From Ophthalmolycus amberensis (taxonomy: Eukaryota > Chordata > Actinopteri > Perciformes > Zoarcidae), in the NCBI GenBank assembly GCA_024529925.1, contig JAFEUB010001068.1, positions 1,284,001 to 1,348,000 of the forward strand: a DNA stretch of 64,000 nt, given 5' to 3'. The notes below the pieces were generated by a model. It saw only the letters and a list, made by a program, of their open reading frames with translations, ran no database searches and had not been told where the DNA came from. Every line of letters starts with the position of its first letter. Position 1 is the stretch's first letter. The translations under genes and the position numbers were made by a program. Below are positions 1 to 13,772 of this stretch, piece after piece.

Positions 1-283
1 CATCATCCACATGACTCGCACTGGCCATGTCTCGGTTCAGGTGGTCTTGACTGCAACACTGGAAACTTGATTCCAATCCCCAAATATATAAGGATTGATG
101 AGAACACAAATTACGAGAAAAAGGAAAGAGATCTTCGAGTTTAAAAGCTGGTTGGATGTTTGTGTTTTCTGACTTCTGTCTACCTCAAAGTAGGGACCCT
201 CTTCCCCATATTCAGGATAGAGGAACTGCTGGCAGTCTTCATACCCTGTGTTTTCGCCTCTCATCTAATGCGTATATGCACAT

Positions 284-286
<3 letters not shown>

Positions 287-324
<38 letters not shown>
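287..324. repeat. (CA)n microsatellite
   Basis: 38 bp of pure CA repeat. Confidence 0.97.
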
Positions 325-328
<4 letters not shown>

Positions 329-1626
329 TTCCTGCTTTGATACAAATCCCTATGGTGAGCTTCTATCATCTCCAGCAATAACGAGCTGTCATTGGCCCTC
401 AGTGATGCATCTGTCTGGATGTGTCAGCGAGCAGGCAAGCTGACTGAACGTCGGGCTAAAGCAGTTCTCCACTTCCAAGGCCTGCCAGTCAGCGCTGGGG
501 GCACCTGAGACAGCGGCATGTCGGTGAGGGATCATTTCTGAAGGCTGACACTGGATCAGAGACGGGGAAAAAAACAGCCATGTCGACGTTTGACCCCACC
601 CCCACATTCAGTAAAAAAAAAAAAATGAAGTAGGGTAAGGCAGCCGAGTAAGGTGATGAGGTACTGACACATGACAAATAGGTTGTCTCAGGTGGATTTG
701 ATATCTGACCGCCTCCTATTTTAAAGATAAGAGAGAGGCATCTGACTTATTAAAGCTTTAGTGTAGGATATACATGTATGCATCTACACGGTGAAATGAG
801 TTTAAACTAAGTCAGCGGGCACCTTGGATATTCCCAATCTGAATGTCACCGAGATGCAAGATAAACCTAAATAACCCCCACAGATAACATCAAAACACCC
901 CCGTGTAATGTATTCCCTCCACATTGCATGAGATATATTATCCAGCCTTCCTTATTATGTCGGTGATGAATGCGGCACACATTAAGTCCACCAAATGCAT
1001 TTCTCCTATTTCCACAATAAAGGGGGCCTTACTTCCCTCTGACCTTCAGCGGGCTGCAAAGCCAGCACAAAATATGCATTTAGAAGAAGCGGCAGGAGTG
1101 GATGTGAGGGCTGCAGGAGATTGCTTTCTTTTGTACGGCGTCATGCAGGAACATGCATCACTGTCCGCCTCCGACAAACAGCCGGTAATATGCAGCAATA
1201 TTAAGTAGGATCAGCAAATAAATATATGGAGTGGAGCTAGCGCTGTGACAGATGTTGGCTATTTGCATGGAGCTCCTCTGTCATGTCGTTAGCCAACTCT
1301 CTCTCAGCCAAGCGGGCAGAATGAATGAGCGGGCTGGATGCTCGGGGTTGCGTGGAGTTGTGGCGCTCTGTGCGGTCGCGGAGACCTGTAAAGTATCCGC
1401 AGCCTCTGCAGCCAGGTGCTTGTCCATGCGTGAGTGCATCACAATGGGTGGGCATTTTTTTATATTGCTGCTGACCTGGCTGCTGTAGCTGTAATTTTTT
1501 TCTGGCGTGGAGAGATGTGTGGGTCCGATTCAACCTTTGAACCTGCTATAAAACAGCATGCTTTAGCATTTATGTGGTGTATTGTGTTATTCATTTGTAA
1601 TGAACACGGGCACACTTCCATGTGGG

Positions 1627-1651
1627 CACACACACACACACACACACACAC
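1627..1651. repeat. (CA)n microsatellite
   Basis: 25 bp of pure CA repeat. Confidence 0.95.
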
Positions 1652-2214
1652 GCTTGCTGTACATGTATGTTCCACACGGTCCGTGGGTTCTGTATTTCTT
1701 AGCATCTCTTAGAAAGCACGCAGCATGGTGTATTAAAGATTGATTTAGTCAGTGAAGCAGAGAGTGTGTATTCACACTGTTCTCTGGTCAAGGCCACTGA
1801 GTTTCATCTCGCTGGAAACATGCACCCTACTGTACGGCTTCAGGGACACTACGGCTGACCTCCACCTAGCTGAACATAAATGAGTAAAGAAAAAACACAA
1901 CACAGAACAATCCCCTTTATTAACCCCCCCCCAGGTGCATACAGGCTCTTACAATCAGCCCCAGCACTATTGATGCCGCTCAGCGTATCGAGTATGTTGC
2001 CGGCGTGCCACACAGTCGGCTCTAATAGCGCGGGTCATCAAGCACGTGTCAAGATGGGGGTGAAAAGAAAAAAAATGGACACAAGTATTGATTTGAAAAT
2101 GTCTTGTTCTGTTATTTCTAAAGCTTGCGTCTGTGTTTTTTCCACCCTGAGCTGGCGTAGCGCCTCGGGTCATGGTTGAGGAATTTACAGAATATTCTGC
2201 GATCTGTGTGTTTT

Positions 2215-2217
<3 letters not shown>

Positions 2218-2252
<35 letters not shown>

Positions 2253-2257
2253 GTGTG
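2218..2257. repeat. (GT)n microsatellite, imperfect 3' end
   Basis: Pure GT to 2246, then one GC interruption and more GT. Confidence 0.95.
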
Positions 2258-4487
2258 CGCCCTTGCTTGTATCAAATCTTGTCAGCCGCAGAATACATAT
2301 GAGGAGGCAGGAGAGTCATATATCTGACGAAGTGCAGCCAATAAAGTATAATTCATGACTGTTACAGTGCCCGTGGATGGTAGTCATTACTCTTGTGTTG
2401 GTGTGCATGTAGTATATCAGGCCTCAAAACAACAGCCCTCATCACTATATTGATTGCCTGACAGATTCTTATTTTCCTTTTTTCCTTGAGAGAGCAACAG
2501 AGTGTAAGATACAGAGAAAGATCGATGTGGAAAAGCGTCTCTCTTTCTCTTAACACTGCTGCAGCACTGTTGTTGTGCAGGTGGTCTCATGCCACCAGTA
2601 TGTACTGGTACTCTGACCCAGGCTCATTCCAATCTTCAGGCCAGTTATCATTGAATACATATGTCCCACATACTTTCCTCCATGTAGGCAGTGCCGTGCT
2701 CTTTACACACAGTACTCGGCATTGTTTACCGACAGCAAGAGTCTCTCATGCAGGCCCCGGTTGCTTCTCTGTGGATGCGCTGCTAATGGCGTTGCATGCG
2801 AAAGAACATTTTCATGTGATCATCATCCATCTCTCGTCCGCTGCGCAGGCTTCCCCGGAGGAAAAGAAAAGCGTCGTCTGCGGCGTTTGTCTGTCTCCTT
2901 CGGCGTTTCCTCGTCAGACTCACTTCATGTCAAATCGCAGCGTTTGATCGACGTGTAGGAGAAACCTAGTGTGGGCTTAACACGCAGGTCCAACTTCAGG
3001 GAACTGCAGACTTTCCAGATGAAACAGTAAAAGCTATATTAAAGGGTCAAACCTATTTCCTTACTCAATAACAGGAGAGTAGATGGGGAACAATTCACTA
3101 TAGACTCTATCTACAACTGCTTTTATTGGCACAAAACATGGCACAAATCATCAAAAAAAAAGTAGCCCAATTGGCTTGAAAGCTATCCGGACTGTGTGGC
3201 TAATTACTATATGTTTTTAGTTGCATGCTGTCGTATCAACGTATTTCCAGCGTCAAGGCATTTGCTTCATTTCACGTTCTCACTCTGATCAACGCTGTAT
3301 ATCTATTTTGTTTTTCTGTCTTCATTTAATCAACCCCCCCTCATCGTCCACGTTCATGGACTTGATGGAACCTCAGATTTGTTTTATACGACGGCTGATA
3401 TATGGCCGTATTAAAGATGGGTGCTTTCCGTTTGACGAGCGCGGTTTAATCTAAATCAAGATGCAGGTCCCTCGAGGCCGGTGCTGTAATCATGTCAAAC
3501 TGGCGATACCGCTCACCATCACACTCTCTCCATCCCGCTTGATCATCATCCGCATTGCAATTATCGAGCAGATTTAGATGGTGTCTGGCTCTTAGGTAAT
3601 CAGAAGGAGAATGGGATTAGGTGTAACGTTATGGTTATGTTGTTAATATCAACGAGCTTGCATCACCTCATCTGGCTGTGGGATATTTAAGATCTGGATT
3701 TGTGGCTTTGCGTTTGGTTCAAGGTTAAAACTGTAGATCATTGATTATTTAAGCCAAAAGAAAAATAGAAAGCTGAGTAGATGTGGATGCATTGAAGATA
3801 ATTACTCACACAATAAATTCGTTTTAATGTGCGATATATACACGCGTGCATGGAGATATTATAAAGTCTCTATATTACTTAATCAAGCAGTCGTGTTAAT
3901 TGTGTAATAGGCTTGTATATTTCCATGCTGTCTCATCTCATTTACATATTCACGCCTGTGTTAATAAGGAGGGCTAGATTAAAGAGGGGGAGGAGGGGCA
4001 AGCGAGTGGCTCCTCCCTCAATATCACTGATTTATTTGTACTCGTTAAGCTGAATTGCACAGATCTGCGTTCCGATCTGTAATCAGGGAAAGGATTGTAT
4101 TAAATTCCATGGACACATCACAGCGAACCGTACTGACCTGAATGATATAAGTAGCTTCTGTGCGTAGTTTAAATGAATAAATTACCAAGACAGATGGAAA
4201 ATCTGGCTGAGGTAACATTTTTAATATGGCAAAATGGGAGGATGAATGAATCCTTGGAAATTAGGAGTGGATGGAGTGGAGACTCCTTTATGAGGACATC
4301 GTTGCCGCGGGGCCGCTTGTAGTAGCGAGCCTGTTCTCTCCGGGCTGCAGCAACGATGCAGAATAATGAAAATAAGTGTGTCCATTAGACCAGTTAATCT
4401 TATTTGGCCTGTAACATTGGTCTATGTTTTCATCCCAAACTAAAGGTCCCTTGTTCTCTGCTCTTTATATACGCACATGTACTGTAG

Positions 4488-4489
<2 letters not shown>

Positions 4490-4524
<35 letters not shown>
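4490..4524. repeat. (AC)n microsatellite
   Basis: 35 bp of pure AC repeat, the first of three simple-repeat tracts within about 520 bp. Confidence 0.97.
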
Positions 4525-4528
<4 letters not shown>

Positions 4529-4611
4529 CAGCCTTCATGCAGACACAGTGATTTAGCGGTCACACAGACAGTGGCTTCATATCTCTGTTCTCTTGCTCCT
4601 CCACTCCTCCC

Positions 4612-4669
4612 GCCTCCTCCTTCTCCTTCTCCTCCTCCTCCTCCTCCTCCTCCTCCTCCTCCTCCTCCT
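4612..4669. repeat. (CCT)n pyrimidine tract
   Basis: About 58 bp of CCT/TTC triplets on the + strand form a polypurine-polypyrimidine mirror tract 169 bp before the long GT run. Confidence 0.95.
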
Positions 4670-4836
4670 TCTTTTCACAAAACAACACAGGACTCTTCTG
4701 AGCCCCGAGGAGAAAGAGCAAAATTTACAAGAGGAACACAAGGGGATCAGTGGTGCTGTTGTATACTGGTGAACAGCACCCCTTTGACTGGGAACCAGAG
4801 GTCGGGGCATGGCTCCCAAAGCCTGCTGGGTCCTTT

Positions 4837-5016
<180 letters not shown>

Positions 5017-5739
5017 TGCATGCTTGCGTTTGTGTTCTTTGAATGTGTGTGTTAGCCTCGGGGAGTGAAACCCCGCCTGCTAACGATACGGGAAATTCAC
5101 AAACTGTTTTTGTGGCAAACTGAAGTCACATGACTGCACAGCCTGCGCATAATCTTTTTGATACACACTGTAAACTATAGTATTTGGCTTGTGTTGGTGT
5201 GTGGTGTGCTGGCATGGCATGGGGGATGAACAGTTATGTGTGGTGAGTGACATTGACAGATACTCTCACAACAGAGTTTCACTTCATTCCCCACCACTCC
5301 ATAAGTAGCTTATCCTCTTGAACACCAGTAAATAGTGGCAACAGTCAGTTTAATAAGATTATGCCAGTCATTTTCATCAAAGTGCCCCCTGAAGACGGGG
5401 TGTTTTTGGTCCTTGTCGGGTTCAACTTTACCACCACACGCAATGTGTCCCCATCGAGGATTTGTTCTTTTTGGGATAACATTTGAGTGGTATTGATGCA
5501 CTCAAAGACCTCTCCATCCAATTGTAGGCAGACATTTCCTACATCCCACCCACTACATGCTGACTGTCAGCAGATACAGGGCAAAAGATGTACAGTAGGA
5601 TGCATCTTTTAGCATGAAATGTAAAACACAGGATGTAAAAGTAGCCTGTGAAATAAAGGACATTAAAACATAGATGGAGGCCCAAATATCTTGAGATGTA
5701 CGGTGCAGAATGAATTATATGGACATAGAACTACTAAGA

Positions 5740-5792
5740 GATCCATCCCCCTATTCCTCCCACCGTGTGTGGGAGGAATAGGGGGATGGATC
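5740..5792. repeat. perfect 24-bp inverted repeat, 5-nt loop
   Basis: Arms 5740-5763 and 5769-5792 are exact reverse complements, separated by cgtgt. The arm begins gatccatccccctattcc. No other copy in the window; flanks are not inverted. Confidence 0.95.
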
Positions 5793-5929
5793 AAACAAAC
5801 ACAGGACTTTAAACCAGGATACCGGTGTTCATGTCCCAAACTGTTGTTGTTGTTGTTTTTTAAGTTACATTAATCACGCTTGTGAAGTATTTTCCTTACT
5901 TATGTTACGTTGTTCATGTTTCACATAAT

Positions 5930-6520
5930 TTACATACTTATTTCAAGCCCAACCGTGATGTTTTTCCTAAACCTAACTAAGTGCTTTTGTTGCCTAAACC
6001 TAATCAAGAGTTTTTGTTTGAATTCACAACGTTAAAAGCTATACCATGCTATTTAGCATGCCAGAAAAAATATGTAGTATGTCCCAGTGCATAGTATGTC
6101 AAATGCAGTATGTCAAAAATACTTGGATGTTCTACTACATCCGGTCACATTTTGCTGGGTCAAAGCTCAGGGGGTCAAATTTCAAGTTGATGGGATTTGA
6201 AACACAGTACACATTTTCAATGCAACACCGGGCTACCCAGTGCGTTAGTGATGCCAAGGGGTCAGACGTCAGTATGTGTCGGCGTTGGAGTGAGAACGTG
6301 TTGGATCTAAATTAGAGAAAGAAACTTAAAGGACCAAAAGGATACAAGAGAGTTTTGGATAGTGCAATTTGCATAGAATGGACTATGCAAATGTTTAGGA
6401 TGCAGGACGGGATGTTAAATGTAGTAGGTATGTTCGACACGATACATTTGCATTTTGTAGGATGTGAGACAAAAATAATGATTCGGTAAATAGCATGTAA
6501 GTGATAGAGTAACGGCTGTA
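5930..6520. repeat. old interspersed repeat cluster (cctaaacc / agtatgtc families)
   Basis: It contains gttgcctaaacctaatcaag (5989), four agtatgtc-type motifs (6075-6115), gctacccagtgcgttag (6230) and a GAGAACGTGTTG terminus (about 6303). The same signatures recur at 35040-35204. Ends are not defined except near 6303. No gene. Confidence 0.55.
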
Positions 6521-7478
6521 AGATGCAGGACTGGGAAGAGAATGTAGGACTAAAGCTGTGTCTTATACAGCATGCCTATAGATTTGATTGTTTCTGTATC
6601 TGATGTCAACATTTGAACAGGGATCTCAACTACCTTATCCAAAAGATGATCCGAATTGCAGGTATCTTGATTCTTCTGGAACCCGAAGATGAAAACTGAC
6701 AACTGAGAGGACGTTTCCTTCACTAACACGAATGATGGAAGAGGCTGACTAGTTTTTAATGCATATGATACAGGGTGGAGGAGCAACACCAAAACACCAT
6801 TTGGAGTCGCAGAGATGGCTTAGAGCAGGGGGGGGGGGGGACCTCCATAACGGCTCAGTGGTTGAACGGATGGATGGAGTTGAGGAGCTTCGGGGCGTGC
6901 AAGTGTTTCATCTCCAGTCTGGTACTCCAAAAGGTGTAAGTCAGTAATGGGTGCGAGCTGCCTTCTAACATCCCCATCATCACTTTAGTCAACACCTGCA
7001 CCTGAGATTGCACAACATACACACTCCTATCTGCACACACACGCAAACACAACCTGAAAGCACTTTCATGACACAAGAAAGCAAAGTGTTAAAGGCAAGA
7101 GCCTGCAGGGGTCAGAAGTCACCATAGCTAAGGGGCCCGAAATCATGTCGGACTGCACTTATCCTATTCCAAAGCCCTAACATCACATATCTCAAACAGA
7201 TGTGCAGCCCTTTTTTATTACTGTTGATGGTATTCAGGAAACTCTCATTGATATATACCCAGTGGCAAGGTGATAGTCCCTGTCCCTCCTTAATTCAGTC
7301 CTCCCGGCCGTCCAGGCTGCCTGAGTGCTACTAGCAGAGCAGTGATGGATGACGCAAGGCTCATTGGGATAAGACAACAAAATCAATAGACCTAGTGCAG
7401 AGGTGTCGGCGCCTAAGACACGCCAGTAAAAACCACACTGATAGTCTATTTGCCAGCAGTGAAGTGTGTCTGAGTTTT

Positions 7479-7502
7479 GGTGTGTGTGTGTGTGTGTGTG
7501 TG
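7479..7502. repeat. (GT)n microsatellite
   Basis: 24 bp of pure GT. Confidence 0.95.
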
Positions 7503-8695
7503 TACCTGCGCCTGTGTGTGGCTGTGGACGGGGAGCAGTTACGGGCTGAGTGATTGATGCTGATGGATACGGGTAATGGATAAACTCAAATATAAGAGCT
7601 CTCAATAGGGGGTTTGTGTGTCCATGTTTGTGCATGAGATGAAACGGAGGAAAAGAGTCACATTCGGGGGAGAATGAAGACCGGTTTGGACCGCTGTTTT
7701 CCACACACAACAATGTCCTCACTTTTTAAAAGCGTGATATTAAAAAAGTGAGTGGAGTCATTGTTCCTCTTCTGGATACAGATGCGATGCATGAACAGCC
7801 CATTGTCTGAGATCTGCATCAGCTCTTATCTGTGACAGAAACTCTCTTCTCCCCTGTCTGAAACTTCCTTCATGCTCTAATCTAAGGTATATCACCATAC
7901 TGTCAAAGAATATCCACCAAAACAAATCATTTCGTCAAGGGTTGACTCTGTAATCTGTATCTTCCTAAAATAACTTTGCTTATTTTCTTCATATCTGGAT
8001 CTTTAGCTTGGATTTTTTTCTTCATGCATGTCAGAATTTCTACCTTTTTTTTACAGGTCTGTAATATCCTAACACTGTTCTAGGAAGCTGGCATGTTATT
8101 CGGCACTAATTGTAGGTTAAATGTGACCAATTGGTCGATTTCCAAGTCATCAATTCCATTTAATTTCAAGTGTTACCCAGAAAGAATTTCAGTCAGTGCA
8201 CAGCAGGTCAAATTGAACAAGCAAAACTGTGACATTTAAACAAATAGTCGACAAATGTGAAAAAATGATTTGGGTTGAATCGGAGTTAGTTCTTCGAAGA
8301 AAATTCCTCTGCGAATCAGCAACTTGCCGATAAACCAAACACACCGTTTCTCACAAAGATGTCTCTGTTGTTCCTCTAATCAGAACCAAATTGTAAAGTA
8401 GCAGAACCTTCCTAGTGGATTATGAAGAAATTACAAATAATAGATGACAATAAAGTTTTACAGATTTAAAAATAAAGAAATATTCCACTAAAAAAAGAAA
8501 AGATTTGAACACTGAACACAGGACAAAACAACTTTTTGTCCTGGACCATTTTTTTTGCAGTGGGCCTGAAGTGAAAGCGGCTTCTTATCTTCAGGAGGTG
8601 GAAATGTATTGTTGCACACGCTGTCACCGAGATGCGTTAATGCTTATCTGTTGTTCTTGCAGTCAAGGCTGCACACACGTGCAGAACTGCACGTG

Positions 8696-8757
8696 CACAC
8701 ACACACACACACACACACCTACTCACACACACACACATACACACACACACACACACA
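8696..8757. repeat. (CA)n microsatellite, interrupted
   Basis: CA run broken by ctact and by one T. Confidence 0.95.
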
Positions 8758-9169
8758 GTGAGGAAGGTTGTGGGGATAGATAGTTGTTGACAGTTTGCTG
8801 TTTGTGGTCTTGCATGCAGCAGATGTCTTCCTGTGTGAGGCTCTGCTCAGTTTTCTGTTGAACCGGAGCCTTAATGATTTCCCTGTGTGACCTGCAGCGC
8901 CACTGCGGCAGACAGCAGACTATAGACGGTTACGACTCCACTTCATTCCGAGGGAAACAGTGAGGCTTAATATCAGCCTTTTCTCTCTGCTAATACCCTG
9001 TTCCCATCAAGATTATGGACTTTCTCAGCAGTAATGGAATTCCCAAGTAAAGTTCATTCAATGGATCCCCACTCTACTCCCCCAACAGTCCAGTAATTTA
9101 ATTGAAATCAAACCTAATTGGATTGCTGTAGGAATGCCACTGAACAGTGTGTCTTCTCCTGGAAAGGGG

Positions 9170-9173
<4 letters not shown>

Positions 9174-9208
<35 letters not shown>
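9174..9208. repeat. (TG)n microsatellite
   Basis: 35 bp of pure TG. Confidence 0.95.
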
Positions 9209-9211
<3 letters not shown>

Positions 9212-9489
9212 AATGAGGCTGTAGCTGGACATGAGGCGACACTTGGCGATCAATTTGATAACCCTAACTACGAGCGCTCAGATTTGGTGGGTTTGGTGGA
9301 GGATTGTTCCCAGTGTGCCGGTGGCCGACAGTCAGCAGAAGCCAGACCTCACTCCACCCTGCCGTCACATCACACACAAACAACTGAACTGAACATCCTG
9401 CACAAGACACAGTTGATACAGCAGCCTGAACGCAGCACATTTACACAGTAAAGCCTCCCTGTGATCTGATGCACAGCACGTCTTCTGCA

Positions 9490-9865
9490 CTGAGATCTGC
9501 TGAACTGTACTTCAATCTACTCGCGTGTGATTTACTCTATTTCACTTGAGTTATACTCTCTGTTTACGCCACCATAATTTCCTCTGTAAATTGCTTCTTT
9601 CAACTCTTCTGCGCTCTACTGTACTAACTCTGCTTTACTCTACAATATTCCGTTTGTCCGAACTTAACGATCTTCTAGAATACTGGACTCTATTACCCCT
9701 GTGTACTCAAATCAACTCTACTCCCCTCCCCTCTACTCGGCTCCATTACAAAACCTTATTGTTCTCTTCCCAACTATCTGACTCTCTTAACTCTACTCTA
9801 TTCTGTTCTCCTCTGTTCTGTACAAACTTCAGCCCGACTCTATTTTACTTTAATCGCATCTCCTT
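9490..9865. repeat. pyrimidine-rich degenerate repeat (ctctact type)
   Basis: Scattered copies of actct, ctctact and ctctgtt over about 375 bp, giving a pyrimidine-biased strand and a spurious Leu/Ser/Thr-rich reading frame of 148 codons. Confidence 0.6.
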
Positions 9866-10739
9866 CACACGGGTCTGTTGTTTATTTGGCTTGTTTTCCT
9901 TGTTCAGCTCAGTTTCCTCTAATTTCTGGCTTTTTGGTTTTGATCACAGACATAATGAAAGACAAAGACTTTATGCACTGATGCCATTATAACCAGAGTC
10001 GCCGATGATGGCACATTTGTTATGACTGGAACTTTGGGGTGGGGCTCTGATACGCATCCACGCGAATGTAATTACCAAAAAATGAATGTGTTTCTCCCTT
10101 TTGCTTACCTTTATCTGATGCAACAACATTTTTAGTTGAATGGAATTGCAAATACCTTTCTCAAAATGTTTCTCTAGTTGTATCTTATAAAAGACATACC
10201 AGGTGAATGCCCTTTTCTCTCGCTCTCCTCCACAGGCGGGTGAGACTGTAAGATGAAGAAGTGTGCAGATGCCTCCTAAATCCTCTTGCTTGAGGACACT
10301 TCAGCAGGGTTGAAGTGTCGGCGACAGTAAGTGTGTGAAAGTATGTTGCACATTATCTCCTCTGCTGAAGTGGACAACATTTTCTGCTTGTCGACCGCAA
10401 TTCAAATCACGGCCTGATAGTGAATTTCCTTCTGCTCTGCAACATCAGTTTGTCGGATTAGAAAGTCCAGGTAGGCCTCTAGTCTCATTATTTAGAATGA
10501 ATGCCGTCCAATTTTAATCAGCGTCCAACCGAGGGAGTTGGGGGCATCCCGAGGGTCTGTATTGTTCATGAAGTCTTGATTTTGCCCAAGGTTGTTCTCT
10601 AGATATGAGCAGCTCCAACTTTTTCCCCTTCTGTCTTTTTTTTTCTCATTAGAACTCGTTTCGGACTTCATTTTAGCTGTAGGGTCCAACAGGGCTCCAA
10701 TTAGATGGACGACAGAATTAATGAAGTCTGTTTCTCTCT

Positions 10740-10762
10740 CCTCCTCCTCCTCCTCCTCCTCT
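10740..10762. repeat. (CTC)n microsatellite
   Basis: Short CTC triplet run. Confidence 0.9.
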
Positions 10763-10988
10763 TCCCTTGCTCTATTTATCCCAGTGCTCAGGGGGACACC
10801 CGGTCTGGATTCAGTCAGTGTGGCGGCGTTTCTTCTCTTACTAAATTAAATATGTGTAATTGATGGTTTCATAAACAGAGCTAACCTTGCCAGCAGCGAG
10901 CGGGAGCTGCCACTGAGGAGGTCCATGTGAATATGTATTGTGACAGAGCCCGCAACTGCATCCACAAGTTCCGAGGTTCTTCACTTAG

Positions 10989-10991
<3 letters not shown>

Positions 10992-11025
<34 letters not shown>
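10992..11025. repeat. (GA)n microsatellite
   Basis: 34 bp of GA followed by A/G-rich sequence to 11046. Confidence 0.95.
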
Positions 11026-11032
<7 letters not shown>

Positions 11033-11171
11033 GGAGAAGGAGGGCGAGATGCATGCAGCAACATATTGACTACAACAGTTTCTCGCAGGCGTACCACATG
11101 ACATAATGTCTCCTGCAGACAGCCTCAGCTAAAAGCAGACAGCATTGTTCTTAGGCATACTCACAGGATGT

Positions 11172-11201
11172 TCTCTCTCTCTCTCTCTGTCTCTCTCTCT
11201 C
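11172..11201. repeat. (TC)n microsatellite, one interruption
   Basis: TC run broken once by a G. Confidence 0.93.
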
Positions 11202-13582
11202 ATTGTGCTTTCTTTACCACTATGAAACTGGAGAGATGAAAGCAGTGTGAACTATAGACAGAGACATAAAGGCTGCATGTCCAACATAAATGTCAGCTGC
11301 TGTACAGTGAAAAGCATGCATTTACAGCAGCCTAGTGGGATAATAAACAGTCTGACAACATGAACAAGAAGAAATGTGTCACTGAAACACGTGTTAAAAG
11401 GACACTTTCAGCTCCTCAGGCTTTCAATGTCAACTGTAAACACATTGCCTTCATACACTTTTGTTACTTTATTGATGTGTACGTTCAAAAACCGGTTTGA
11501 TTCTCCGCCATCTGTACTTTCATGTCAGAAAACACCATTTTCTGCAACAGCCTAACTTATTATAAAACATAAAATGTGAAGCAGACAATTCCAGATGACA
11601 TATTTTACTTACAGCAGATATATCTTCGTACAGTTTGCCGTGTGAGTCTTGGCAGGAAAGCACATGAATGCAGCACAGATTTACAGCTGTATTGAGTTTT
11701 CCCCCCCAGCACATAAACGCACCACATGATCTGTAGATGTCTGGTTAATAATGTTGGCTCATCCAAATTGCAATGCACTGATAGCAGTATCGCACATCGA
11801 ACCGATACGGTATCCAGCTTATTCATTTAACACTCGTATCAGATATGAGCTCGGTATCAGACATTACCCAAAGTCCAGGTATCCGTATCCATCGGTACTA
11901 TTTTCAGTCACTAGATGAATAAAACCTGACTTCAGTTTGTTGGGGGGGCCACAGGGGGCAGCATATCAAGTGGTAATCAAATAATGGACCTTATAAAATG
12001 TATTGTTTAATATCTCACAGACACAGAAGAAGATTAGCATCCATTTGGGGTTGTGTTTCTGATGACATTGTGAATGTAAATCCAAAATTCACTCACTTCT
12101 AGCTCTGATTTTTGTCTCCACACACTCCTGTTGGAAACATCTGTTTCTTCAGCTGCTATGCTTCATTATGTAAACCAGCTAACTGCTACCTGTGCCTGTC
12201 TGGTGTTTGGCATTGGACACATAGTGTTTGGGGGGTTTTTCAGTATCTTTGCAGGAAACATTGATGAGGGTGTTGAGAGTGAAACCGAAACAGTGGAAAA
12301 GTCAAACCAAAAACAATGAGCTAAAGCGTGCTAAAACATTCCAAAGAGCTCAGGGGAACGATGAATGGCTCAGTAATTCTCTGTTGGTTTGTCAATACGA
12401 GCAACCCATTTCACATTAAACATAATGGTTTATTCATTGTTAATACAAAACTATTGATTAGAGCAGCTTTTAATGGCCTCTCTTTAGTGGCTGGTGTGGT
12501 GGGGATGTAGAGACTGAGGCTCTGGCAACTTGTAAAATCACTCTTCATCTTTTCCTATTCATGAAAATGTTCTAACAGTGCTCATACCTGACACGACAGT
12601 TGTATTCACATTTGTGAGTCCTATTTGTAACTTCTGTTTGAGGCAGATATTATGGGTTTATTTTCCATAAATATGTAATTTAGAGCAGCTTTGATGCAGA
12701 TCAGAACTCTTTTATGCCACAAATGTTTGCTCTAATACAAATATCTCGCCTACAAGGGCAATGAGACGTCACCCTGTATGGCTAAAGTATAATAAATGCA
12801 TAAAACAGCTTATACACGTTTTTTCCTGCAGTCCTACTATCAATAACAGAGACATATCCATTAGTGCGAGAGAGGCTAGTGAGGGGCAAACACTCCCTCC
12901 AGCATTTAAACAAACCTCCACTGGGACTCATTCTCCCAGACTCCCCTGGGGCGGGGACACACCAGAGCCAGACCTTACTGCACTGCTGGGATGTGTCTCA
13001 TTCACGCCTGCAGTGCTTCTAGCAGCACAGGGGCAGGGCGACTCACAAAGACGGAGCGAAAGGAGGGAAACAACACACATCGGGGAGCACGCTCGTTTCC
13101 GCCGCCACTGCTGTGTTTGCCTAGAACCGCTCGGTTGGGGTTGGGATATTCAAATTAATGAATACGAGTGAGGAAAGCGAAAGATGAAAAATGTGCCGGG
13201 AGAGGCTCTGACTTTGAGTAATGCTGGTAATTGGAGGGAAACATATAGGAATGCAGTGGGCATGTTTTAGCAAATGAATGTGGAAAAAAAAAAAAACCCT
13301 CCCTTCCTGGTGCATGTCTCATTACTTATTGCATCTAGTTGGGACAAAGAAAGCTGCAGTGCAAACACAAAATTGTCCCCACAATCCAATGCTTTGGAAT
13401 TGGGAAAGGAGCCAGCTGTGCATATGGCAAACCGCTGTATTGTCAATTCATCAAGTGTGTTAAAGCTGCAGTGCAGCTGATATTTTCTGTTAGTGTGTTA
13501 CGATCTTATAGCTTTGTCTGATTTATCTGCTGTCTGGCTTCAGTACTCTCCTGTGTGTTTAAGTGCTAATTAGAGTACAACG

Positions 13583-13604
13583 CACACACACACGCACACA
13601 CACA
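13583..13604. repeat. (CA)n microsatellite, imperfect
   Basis: Short CA run with one CG interruption. Confidence 0.9.
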
Positions 13605-13727
13605 TTCACACTCGCAAGGAAAGACCACAGGCTCACAGGTGATATAGACAGTGTTTTATCACAAGAGAAAAGTGGGTGTTGCACCAAAAAAGGGCCTTAA
13701 ATTACTGGTGACATCTCAAACAAGGCT

Positions 13728-13731
<4 letters not shown>

Positions 13732-13770
<39 letters not shown>
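13732..13770. repeat. (CA)n microsatellite
   Basis: 39 bp of pure CA. Confidence 0.96.

Positions 13771-13772
<2 letters not shown>

Larger units (their letters stand above)
325..4489. other. intergenic, no gene seen
   Basis: Complex sequence broken only by two CA/GT microsatellites. The 153-codon frame at 2486-2947 has no recognisable domain and no splice context. Blocks at 1040-1300 and 3480-4300 look complex and repeat-free and are discussed as possible regulatory DNA. Confidence 0.6.

Noticed and set aside
2486..2947. 153-codon frame on the + strand
   Set aside because: No family resemblance, no promoter or exon context; overlapping frames are similarly open because the region is CpG-richer and stop-poor.
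7234..7722. 162-codon frame on the minus strand
   Set aside because: It spans a GT microsatellite, has no known motif or coding-like composition, and no splice partners.
9546..9992. 148-codon frame rich in Leu, Ser and Thr
   Set aside because: It derives from the ctctact degenerate repeat.
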